A stretch of DNA of 31,668 nucleotides from Candidatus Aminicenantes bacterium UBA1061 (lineage in GTDB: Bacteria; Acidobacteriota; Aminicenantia; Aminicenantales; Saccharicenantaceae). The DNA lies in the NCBI GenBank assembly GCA_002316315.1, contig DCDG01000004.1, positions 1 to 31,668 on the forward strand, in the 5' to 3' direction. The position numbers and the translations under genes were made by a program. Shown one piece after another: positions 7,748 through 14,550 of the stretch. Positions within the stretch are counted from its first letter, which is position 1. Each line of letters begins with the position of its first letter. The notes below the pieces were generated by a model, which was given only the letters and a program-made list of their open reading frames with translations, searched no databases and was not told where the DNA came from.

Positions 7748-8956
7748 TTATCTTTCCTTTTCCACAAAAGTCTGTAATCTGTCCAGAAAATCAGGGATGG
7801 CGGCTACCACCCGGTTCCAGTTTGGGATATGGGGGGAATAAAGAGGATCTTCCAGAAATTTCTCGCCGGCTATCTGGAGAGCCCTGGTAAAAGCTTCGGC
7901 CATCAAGCTTTCCTTATGAAAATCAAAAACCAGCGCATTCATCTCCGATTCATCCTGATATCTTTTGACATAGTCATTGGCCGTCCGTTGATAATTAACG
8001 ATGATGGTCCGAAGGGTGGCTTCAGACATGACGATACCTTCCATGGCCAGGTTCCTGAATATCGCCCTGGCGATATCAATTGACATCTTCATCAGCCCGG
8101 TTGACGAATCCTCGGCTGAAAGCGGCTGATGCTTGTGCTCATAGGTTTCAAGGATTTCCGTCTGGCAGATGCGACGCAGTGAATAATTTCTATAAACTTC
8201 GGCCAGTGTTTCGACTTCAATCCCCCAGTCGGCAGGTATCCGGTTAATTCTGGCCAGCTCGGTAATCATAGAAAACTCACCAGATAGAGGATAGCGGAAG
8301 CTTTCCAGATAAGTCAGAAATGGCAGATGTCCATAGATTCGGATCAGGCTGGTCACCAAAGGAAAATAAAATAGCCTGGTCACCCGTCCATGCAACCGGT
8401 CAGTAACTCGGGCATAATAACCCTTGCAAAAGGCATATTCAATCCGGGGAGAAGCAATTGGATAGCAAAGACGGGCGAGGAGCTCTCTGGAATAATTAAC
8501 AATATCGCAATCATGAAGGGCAATAATCTTACTCTCATCGCGGGCCAGAATATAGCCATAGGCCAGCCAGACAGAACGCCCTTTCCCGTCATCTCCGGCT
8601 GACAGACCAGCCCCCTCAAGGACACCGTAAAGCTCAGCTGCTCGTGGCCCCGAAGCCCAGATAACACAATGCTCTTGCGGTAAAACAGAAAACATTTCTT
8701 TTGTCCTGACCAAATCTTCTTTTTTGTCTGTCCTTCCCAGAACAATGACTATTTCATGCAGATAATCTATGTTCTGAAGATGACTGAGTATTCCATTGAG
8801 GGCTGGCGAACCCAGCTCGGCCGGTGTGACCGGCAAAACCAGGGCAATTGGCCGGTGGCGGTTGAATTGACGCAAATTATCTTCCATCTTTTCGAGTTTT
8901 AGCTCTCCCAGGCGGTGAAAAGTTGGCACTACTCCCGTTTGACAGAAATCAGCCAT
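7748..8956 (-). CDS. gpgS: Glucosyl-3-phosphoglycerate synthase-type glycosyltransferase (GT81)
   Basis: A 402-residue GT-A glycosyltransferase resembling bacterial and archaeal glucosyl-3-phosphoglycerate synthases, which transfer a hexose from an NDP-sugar to 3-phosphoglycerate. Visible marks: TFHRLGEL near the N-terminus, GKGRSVW (residues 124-130), the metal-binding D149-C-D151 in ALHDCD, FCKGYYARV, the family-typical FRYPLSGEFSM (220-230), DWGIE, and YEHKHQPLS with histidines near 274-276. Length is normal for the group. AGAGGAGGTAACC before the ATG is a strong ribosome binding site. The gene for a matching sugar-phosphoglycerate phosphatase lies 90 bp upstream on the same strand, giving a two-step route to glucosylglycerate (or mannosylglycerate), a compatible solute. 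The sugar donor is inferred from family, not visible. Confidence 0.8.
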   Translation of the reverse strand: MADFCQTGVVPTFHRLGELKLEKMEDNLRQFNRHRPIALVLPVTPAELGSPALNGILSHLQNIDYLHEIVIVLGRTDKKEDLVRTKEMFSVLPQEHCVIWASGPRAAELYGVLEGAGLSAGDDGKGRSVWLAYGYILARDESKIIALHDCDIVNYSRELLARLCYPIASPRIEYAFCKGYYARVTDRLHGRVTRLFYFPLVTSLIRIYGHLPFLTYLESFRYPLSGEFSMITELARINRIPADWGIEVETLAEVYRNYSLRRICQTEILETYEHKHQPLSAEDSSTGLMKMSIDIARAIFRNLAMEGIVMSEATLRTIIVNYQRTANDYVKRYQDESEMNALVFDFHKESLMAEAFTRALQIAGEKFLEDPLYSPHIPNWNRVVAAIPDFLDRLQTFVEKER

Positions 8957-9046
8957 GGTTACCTCCTCTTTGATTTATTGTATTCATTTCATTTATTTCA
9001 ATATTTTATGTGGCTTCCGCTAAAAAAAGAGTGAAGCTGATTTAAA

Positions 9047-9889
9047 TCAAACCTCAAGCTGACCCGATTTGAGCCAGTAATTGACCGCCTCCGTCCACCC
9101 CGCTGGACCAGCTTTTTTGGTTTTATAAATATTTTCAGGAAGTTTTTTCAGTACTACCGGCTGCCCGTCCGGCCTGGCCACCAGCACTGGCAGTTCTACT
9201 TCTTTTAGCATCGGCCAATCATTGGCCGCATCGCCTAAACCTAAACTTATGATCTGACCGAACTTTCTTCGGTAAAGTTTTTTCAGGATTCTCACCGCTC
9301 GCCCTTTATCATTATTACCTGTTAAATGGATAAAACGCCCTCCCCTGACCACTTTAAGTCCGGCTTCTCTGGCCTTTTGCCTCAAGAGCCTGATCTGGGC
9401 TGAATCTTCTAACTGGCAGGGCTCATCATATTCACGCCGGGCGGCCAGCCTGGCTTCACCCAGGCTAAGCCCCGTTATCCGGGCAATCTCTTCAGGCCGG
9501 CAATCGCCAAAGCCCTTAACTTTTAGAGGAAAGGATTTCCTCATATTCACCAAAAACTGCCTCAACTGGCGATAAGGAAGACCAAGCTCAATTACCAGAT
9601 AGTTTCCTTTTCGTTTTGGCTTATAACCTGAGTTTTTGAGCTGCTCTGGAGTAAAGTATCCTGGTGAAATAAAAATTGCCCCGCCATTTTCAACAATAAA
9701 AGGATGCTTCAAGTCAAGCTGTCTGGCAATAACTTCGGTCTCTGCTCTGGTCTTGCTCGTACAGAGGACAACCGGCACTTGCTTCTTTTTAAGCTTCTCC
9801 AAAGCCGGCTGTGCTGCCTGAAAACTATAGGTTTCAGCATCAAGGAGAGTACCATCAAGATCAGTAAAGACGACAAAACGATTGGCCAT
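9047..9889 (-). CDS. HAD-type mannosyl/glucosyl-3-phosphoglycerate phosphatase
   Basis: A 280-residue HAD-superfamily phosphatase (Cof/MPGP subfamily) expected to dephosphorylate glucosyl- or mannosyl-3-phosphoglycerate. Motif I is FTDLDGTLLD with the nucleophile D10 and acid/base D12; motif II is CTSKTRAE (S45); the C2 cap lies between; the late motif is GLGDAANDWPML with D220 and D224. The string FIVENGGAIFI is typical for MPGP and YedP-like enzymes. Its place directly upstream of the gpgS-type gene supports the glycosylglycerate pathway, where it would act as GpgP. The ATG at 9889 has only a weak ribosome binding site (AGAGAAAG). A sigma-70 promoter is proposed upstream. The family is firm; the exact sugar is not. 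Confidence 0.85.
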   Translation of the reverse strand: MANRFVVFTDLDGTLLDAETYSFQAAQPALEKLKKKQVPVVLCTSKTRAETEVIARQLDLKHPFIVENGGAIFISPGYFTPEQLKNSGYKPKRKGNYLVIELGLPYRQLRQFLVNMRKSFPLKVKGFGDCRPEEIARITGLSLGEARLAARREYDEPCQLEDSAQIRLLRQKAREAGLKVVRGGRFIHLTGNNDKGRAVRILKKLYRRKFGQIISLGLGDAANDWPMLKEVELPVLVARPDGQPVVLKKLPENIYKTKKAGPAGWTEAVNYWLKSGQLEV

Positions 9890-9958
9890 CAGACTGCTTT
9901 CTCTTAAGTCTATGATTAACTAACAGGCTGGTTTCTTTTCTGGATTAGCTTTGTTCTT

Positions 9959-9988
9959 AAGATAACAAAGGCAAGAAAGCCCTGTCAA
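9959..9988 (-). promoter_or_regulatory. Putative sigma-70 promoter of the phosphatase/gpgS cluster
   Basis: On the minus strand a perfect TTGACA (plus 9983-9988) and TATCTT (plus 9959-9964) are spaced by 18 nt. The start site would lie near 9952, leaving a leader of about 60 nt before the phosphatase ATG. Confidence 0.45.
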
Positions 9989-10354
9989 TAAAATTTTTCT
10001 AAGAGCCAGACATTAAAAATAGACACCATTCATTTTTATACTTTATTTCTGCTTTATTTCATTCTGCGCTTTATATTAAAAATCCCCTAAAACACCGCGG
10101 GTCCGGGAACTGGCAAGTCTGACCGAAAAGTTTTTCAGCCATTTGTCTGGATGCTATTCTTATCGATTATAAAAATTGTTCCTGCTTTTTATGACTTGCC
10201 TCAAAACTATTTTAACTGGCATAAAATTAAATTTTGAATCCCGCTTGGCCAGCTTAAGTTCCTGGTCTAGGTTTATATAATCCTATCTTATATCCTAATC
10301 TTAGCCTCACCTCAATAACGCAGATAGCTACCGGGCCAATTAACACCATCGAAA
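9989..10354. other. Intergenic region, no gene seen
   Basis: AT-rich sequence between the phosphatase promoter and the end of the ABC fusion gene. No coding frame with a ribosome binding site or family resemblance is seen on either strand. There is a CCGCGG palindrome at 10097-10102 in a short GC-rich patch. No clear terminator for the ABC gene could be found. Confidence 0.5.
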
Positions 10355-11995
10355 TTACAGGCCGGATATACCGTCCAGGAAAATCCTTTCCATATCTGGA
10401 GACGGAATCTGTTTTAGCTCCTCAGCCAGGCTTTCATCCTGAAGCACCGGTTCGAGGTTGAGCCGGGCAAAATAGTTGAAGCTTTTCCCCTGTAAGTTCT
10501 CCCCCAGCTTCTGATTCAGTCTGGCCGCAAGTTCATTTTTCCCCTGGATAGCCTTATAGACCCGCCAGCTCGTCTTGAGCTTTTCTATTTCTCCAGAGCA
10601 GACAATTTTTCCATTATTAATTAAGATCACCTCATCACAGACCCGCTCGATTTCAGGCAGAAGGTGCGACGACAGAAAGATAGTGGTGCCACGGGCTTTG
10701 AGTTCCAGAATGAGATTCCTGATTTCATACATGATGATAGGATCAAGTCCGGTGTAAGGTTCATCAAAAATAAGGAGGTCAGGCTGCCCGATAGTGGCTA
10801 CCCCGAAAGCTACTTTCTGCAATGTTCCTTTGGAAAGAGTTTTTATTCTTCTGTTAAGATGCTCGGTCAGTCCAAGCTTGTCTACCAGGCTTGGCACCAG
10901 TTCAGAAGCCTCATCGCAGCTCAGTGCCGCACCTCTGGCGGCAAAAAGGAACATCTCCTTGACTGTCAGAAACGAGTAGAGGCTGGCCGATTCCTGGAGA
11001 TAGCCAATTTTCGGAGTGGCCGCAGGGAGAGACTGCTTTTTTTCTGGAATATAGGTGACTTCTCCCGCCTCCGGCTTTAACAGATTCAGAATAATTCTCA
11101 GGGTCGTGGTTTTGCCTGCACCATTTGGGCCGAGGAAACCGGTAAGCTTATTCCTGGCGATAGAAAAATCCACTCCCTTCAGTGCTTCTTTACCTTTTCG
11201 GTTGAGGAATCCTTCCTTATAGGTCTTTTTCAAACCACAGATGCTGAGGGCCTTCTCTCCAAAGCTCTCCGGATTGGAGGCAACTAACAGATTATCCTTG
11301 GAGGCCATCGATTTAAAAACTAACCAGGACAGGAAAATCAGCAACGCTGAAAGAATAAGTAAGTAGATTAACTGCCAGCCAAAGTTTCCCGTCCAGCCTG
11401 GCATAAAAGTCAGAATAAAAGCATTGGTTAGGTTGAATGTTCCTAACTGGCTCCTTTCCAGCAGTTCACTCATCTGAAAAACTTCTTCAAAAGCAAAAAT
11501 AGCAGCTATTTCTATCAATATGATGCCGACAAAGTTCATCACTCCCTGGAGAAAACAGGCCAGAAAAAATCCTGCCGAACAGATGTAAATTGTTGGCACT
11601 AACTGCCGACCCAGAATTTTAAGGATCCGGCTGACATCCAACCATTCATGACTGATAGCCAGACCGACAAGACAGGCAAAGGCCACCAGAATATAAGATA
11701 ACAAAATCAGGGTGATTACACTGAGGAACTTTCCCCAGAACAGGTCGGAAATTCTAAAGCGAACAACTAGAGGATCAATTTCTCTTGATTCAAACTCATC
11801 TCGTATCAACCCTCCGCTCAGCAAAACCGAGAGAAAAGCAAAAATCAGGCCCATATTGGCCGCTCCCTGCTCAGGCGAGCGAACAAAAAAGATAAGATAA
11901 AGGCAGTAGAGGAGATAAGCCAGAACTATGACCACTTGAATCTGGCTGGTTCTCAGGATTTTTTTCCAGGTTACTTTAATGACTTCACCGATCAT
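10355..11995 (-). CDS. ABC-2 type transporter, permease and ATPase fused in one chain
   Basis: A 546-residue protein that joins an ABC-2 type permease to a nucleotide-binding domain. Residues 1-230 hold about six hydrophobic segments with the ABC-2 feature RDEFESREIDPLVVRF. Residues 250-480 are the ATPase: Walker A GPNGAGKTT (289-297), Q-loop Q334 in GYLQE, signature LSKGTLQK (387-394), Walker B LLIFDEP (407-413) and the switch region SSHLLPEIERVCDE. The last 60 residues resemble the C-terminal extension of drug/lipid/peptide exporters. ABC-2 exporters usually have permease and ATPase as separate genes, and the permease-first order is unusual. It is divergent from the small secreted peptide gene at 12342. 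It could export that peptide's partner, a lipid or a drug; substrate unknown. Confidence 0.85.
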   Translation of the reverse strand: MIGEVIKVTWKKILRTSQIQVVIVLAYLLYCLYLIFFVRSPEQGAANMGLIFAFLSVLLSGGLIRDEFESREIDPLVVRFRISDLFWGKFLSVITLILLSYILVAFACLVGLAISHEWLDVSRILKILGRQLVPTIYICSAGFFLACFLQGVMNFVGIILIEIAAIFAFEEVFQMSELLERSQLGTFNLTNAFILTFMPGWTGNFGWQLIYLLILSALLIFLSWLVFKSMASKDNLLVASNPESFGEKALSICGLKKTYKEGFLNRKGKEALKGVDFSIARNKLTGFLGPNGAGKTTTLRIILNLLKPEAGEVTYIPEKKQSLPAATPKIGYLQESASLYSFLTVKEMFLFAARGAALSCDEASELVPSLVDKLGLTEHLNRRIKTLSKGTLQKVAFGVATIGQPDLLIFDEPYTGLDPIIMYEIRNLILELKARGTTIFLSSHLLPEIERVCDEVILINNGKIVCSGEIEKLKTSWRVYKAIQGKNELAARLNQKLGENLQGKSFNYFARLNLEPVLQDESLAEELKQIPSPDMERIFLDGISGL

Positions 11996-12341
11996 TAACC
12001 CTTCTCCTTTATTTTGAATATTTCCAGCTTTTATCTAGCTTATGCCCGTCAATTCTAAACATCAAGAGAAATTTGGCACCAGGATTTTATAAGGTCTAAA
12101 TAATTGCAGACGATAATAACGACCTTTTTTTCTCAGGAGATGAGAAAAAAATCTTTTCCAAATCGTCTTTACCTGTAAAGTCAGGTTGACGACAGAAATG
12201 GCCAGGGACAACAAAAGTTTACTTTTCTCTTTGCTGAACAGGCCTGATCAGCCAGGATATCAAGGGTCAAGCAAGCTGGCATCGGACTTGCATTTTAAAA
12301 ATTCCTGTTCGCGGGCAGAAAAAATTAAAAAGGAGGTTCAG
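11996..12341. promoter_or_regulatory. Divergent control region with two inverted repeats
   Basis: This 346-bp spacer separates the minus-strand ABC fusion from the plus-strand peptide gene. A perfect 10-bp inverted repeat, TTTTTTTCTC (12125-12134) and GAGAAAAAAA (12142-12151), has a 7-nt loop. A second nested one has outer arms TCGTC (12163-12167) / GACGA (12188-12192) and inner arms ACCTG (12171-12175) / CAGGT (12182-12186). GCAAG/CTTGC (12271-12275/12287-12291) is a third, smaller one. They may be operators or RNA hairpins. No clear -35/-10 pair was found. Confidence 0.4.
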
Positions 12342-12572
12342 ATGAAAAACAACGCGTTAAAAAAACTTATGGTTATCACTCTCATCGTAGCCGCGGTTTA
12401 CAGTCTCCTGCCAGCTCTGGCTCAGGCAGCGGCACCGGCTAAAGACAAATGCTTCGCCGAGTTTGATAGGTGCACGAGAGAAGATGTCCGGACAAAATTT
12501 CCCTGGAGCAGCATTGATTATCTGGACTGCGAAGTAGCTCTTGCTTCCTGCCTGGTCCACCAGTTTACCTGA
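12342..12572 (+). CDS. Small secreted peptide with two CX6C motifs
   Basis: A 76-residue precursor. The start at 12342 is chosen because AAGGAGG (12330-12336) lies at ideal distance and the protein then begins with a signal peptide: MKNNALKK, hydrophobic LMVITLIVAAVYSLL, then a likely signal peptidase I site after ALAQA. The frame is open upstream to 12186, but that extension looks non-coding. The mature part (about 45 residues) has four cysteines in two pairs, C-x6-C, an 18-residue linker, and C-x6-C; cysteines seven apart on a helix face the same side, so an alpha-hairpin held by two disulfides is plausible. A propeller and a thioredoxin-like gene follow. Superficially the set recalls Bacteroides NVEALA-peptide loci, but no sequence motif is shared. 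Function unknown. Confidence 0.7.
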   Translation: MKNNALKKLMVITLIVAAVYSLLPALAQAAAPAKDKCFAEFDRCTREDVRTKFPWSSIDYLDCEVALASCLVHQFT

Positions 12573-12604
12573 TAAGAGCCAGGCGTCATCGAGGCTGCAC
12601 AAAA

Positions 12605-13744
12605 ATGAAAAAATTGAGAGCTATGAAAAAAACTAAAGCAAACCTGGAGAAAGGGCCCGTTTTCGGGCCCTTTTCCCGGCAGGTCTCAGGAAGAAAGCGG
12701 GCTAATTATTCACCTTTTTTTATTCTGTTATTCTTCTGTTCAGGATTTCTTATCCTTACCTCGGGAATTTCCCAACCGGCAGTCAAGAGCAAGAAAATAG
12801 TAGAAAAGCTTATTCCCATCACTGAGGACAGTTCTTTTCACTTCGGTCAGGACGAGAACTATATTTTCAATTCGCCAGCCATGCTGGAAGTGGCTGGAGA
12901 GAATATCTATGTCCTGGATAGTCTTGACCACAGACTGCGTATTTTTGATCTGAGTGGAAAATTTGTGCGATCAATCGGTCAAAGAGGCAAGGGACCGGTG
13001 GAATTCAACCATCCTCAGGGACTGTTTATTGACCCGGTCAAAGAAAAGATTTATGTGGCTGATACCAGAAACCTGAGAATCCAGATACTGGATCTAGAGG
13101 GGAAAGAAATCTCCACGCTGCAGTTTACCTTCCCACCGGTGGCAATGACAGTTTTAAAAGATAAATTGCTGGTAGCCGCTTTTCCCAGCAATGCTCTTAT
13201 CATGAAAGATGAGCCATTGATCAGAATTTATAACTCCGATTTCAACCAGACCGGCGCCTTTTTAAAACCGATTAAGGCCAGCGACCCGAGCGTCAATCTC
13301 CTGGCCAATCAGTTTGTCATAAAAAAAGACAGGCTAGACCAGCTGGTCTGCGCTCGCCAGTTCTGTCTTAACGAGATACAGGTTTACGACGAGACAGGAC
13401 ACCTCAACCATCGCTTTGAAATAATTTATAAGGCAGCAAATCTGGCCAGCCCGGGAATTGATATCATGATTAAAAATGACCTGGATGTCCAGAAGATCGC
13501 TTATTTCGTGGGAGACATCGCCTTTGATTCACGTAACAATTATTATTTTCTGGCAGGAAACACCGGACTCAAATCGGACGGTTTACCAGAGAGGGGCCGC
13601 GAAATCTATAAATACAGCCCTCGAGGCCAGTATCTGGGAACGATCCTTTTTCCAGAAAAAGCGGTTTTAATAAGCTTCGGTCCTGACGATTCTCTTTACC
13701 TGCTCGATTCCAATTACGCCCTGAGAAAGTTCAAAATCGGTTGA
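12605..13744 (+). CDS. Membrane-anchored six-bladed beta-propeller (NHL-like) protein
   Basis: A 379-residue protein with a basic N-terminal tail, one hydrophobic segment at about residues 38-53 (signal anchor or late-cleaved signal) and an NHL/6-bladed propeller outside. Blade signatures include IYVLDSLDHRLRIFDLSGKF, RSIGQRGKGPVEFNHPQG, and IYVADTRNLRIQILDLEGKE. No catalytic motif is seen; such proteins are thought to bind ligands or partners. Starts at 12605 (GAGG 10 nt upstream) or 12623 are possible; no later ATG exists before the hydrophobic segment. A terminator-like hairpin (12650-12673) lies inside the first codons. It sits 32 bp after the cysteine peptide gene and 21 bp before the thioredoxin gene, so the three look like one unit. 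The lipoprotein at 19057-20178 is a paralogue. Confidence 0.8.
   Translation: MKKLRAMKKTKANLEKGPVFGPFSRQVSGRKRANYSPFFILLFFCSGFLILTSGISQPAVKSKKIVEKLIPITEDSSFHFGQDENYIFNSPAMLEVAGENIYVLDSLDHRLRIFDLSGKFVRSIGQRGKGPVEFNHPQGLFIDPVKEKIYVADTRNLRIQILDLEGKEISTLQFTFPPVAMTVLKDKLLVAAFPSNALIMKDEPLIRIYNSDFNQTGAFLKPIKASDPSVNLLANQFVIKKDRLDQLVCARQFCLNEIQVYDETGHLNHRFEIIYKAANLASPGIDIMIKNDLDVQKIAYFVGDIAFDSRNNYYFLAGNTGLKSDGLPERGREIYKYSPRGQYLGTILFPEKAVLISFGPDDSLYLLDSNYALRKFKIG
12650..12673 (+). terminator. Terminator/attenuator-like hairpin inside the propeller gene start
   Basis: AAAGGGCCCG (12650-12659) and CGGGCCCTTT (12664-12673) form a perfect 10-bp stem with a TTTT loop, ending in four T. It lies after the peptide gene and within the first 25 codons of the propeller gene, so it could reduce read-through and leave the peptide better expressed than the genes after it. 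Confidence 0.5.
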
Positions 13745-13765
13745 GAAAGGAGGAACAGAAGGTTA

Positions 13766-14377
13766 ATGAAAAGGTTAAAGGCAGCGCTGTTAAAAAGCTG
13801 GTGGCTGGCCCTGCCTCTCCTTGTTCTTTCAAGCTGGTGGGGCTATAAAAATTATTACCGGTTTGAGCAATGCCAGGCGATCAATCAAACTCTGATGAAT
13901 GAGCTGAAGAAAGCGAGTGGGCAGATCAGGGCTCAAAAAAGTTTCCTTGAAGAAGGAGACTGGCTGAACACTCCCCTGTCGCTATCTCTACTCGATGGCC
14001 AGGAGGTGAAGCTGAAGCCAGACGAGACGTACCTTCTTATTTTCATCAGCACCGGTTGTCCAGCCTGCCTGGAAATAGCTCTGGATGTTTATGGCGAAGT
14101 AGACCGGTATGAGGAAAAAGGATTGAGGATTATATCCATCAGCCGCAATCTGGTCGAGGAGCTAGCCGACATGGCCAGCGCTAGAAACTGGCCAATGGTT
14201 GTCGCTCATGATACCACCGGGCAACTTCACCGGCTTTTTCAGATAGACGGCCTGCCTTCTGTTATCCTTATCAGGCAGGGAGCTATCGGTATCAAAGCTA
14301 ATGCTCTTTCTATTGATAGAAAGCTACCGGATTTAAAGGAAATGATTGCGGAAACCTTCGAGGATAGGGCGACCTGA
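13766..14377 (+). CDS. Membrane-anchored thioredoxin-like (TlpA/redoxin) protein
   Basis: A 203-residue thiol-disulfide protein. Residues 11-28 (WWLALPLLVLSSWW) form an N-terminal membrane anchor, followed by a coiled linker and a thioredoxin-fold domain from about residue 65. The active site is C98-P-A-C101 in STGCPAC, and the cis-Pro loop is GLPSVILI. It should act outside the cytoplasmic membrane as a reductant or oxidant of cysteines. AAAGGAGG precedes the ATG closely. It is the third gene after the four-cysteine peptide, which is a reasonable substrate, though this is only inference. No ResA/DsbD-like partner is in the window. It could also be a general cytochrome c maturation type protein. 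Confidence 0.82.
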   Translation: MKRLKAALLKSWWLALPLLVLSSWWGYKNYYRFEQCQAINQTLMNELKKASGQIRAQKSFLEEGDWLNTPLSLSLLDGQEVKLKPDETYLLIFISTGCPACLEIALDVYGEVDRYEEKGLRIISISRNLVEELADMASARNWPMVVAHDTTGQLHRLFQIDGLPSVILIRQGAIGIKANALSIDRKLPDLKEMIAETFEDRAT

Positions 14378-14515
14378 CAGCAGGAAAGCTCCAGGCTCGC
14401 TGAGCAAGGCGGTTTTCCGGACAGCAGGGCAGACGTATGCCTTTCTTAGATGTTGAGATGCTCGATAGAATTATCTTTCTGCTACTCAAATATCGCCACC
14501 GCCAGCACTTAAAGT

Positions 14516-14544
14516 TTGACTAATGAGGCCAGGGTCGGGATAAT
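14516..14544 (+). promoter_or_regulatory. Sigma-70 promoter giving a probably leaderless mRNA
   Basis: TTGACT (14516-14521) and GATAAT (14539-14544) are 17 nt apart, each one base from consensus. The -10 ends 6 bp before the ATG at 14551, so transcription should begin at or next to the start codon. No ribosome binding site is present, which agrees with a leaderless transcript. Confidence 0.6.
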
Positions 14545-14550
14545 AAGAGC

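Noticed and set aside
12186..12341. Upstream extension of the cysteine peptide frame to 12186
   Set aside because: The extension lacks a ribosome binding site, while AAGGAGG and a signal peptide support 12342.
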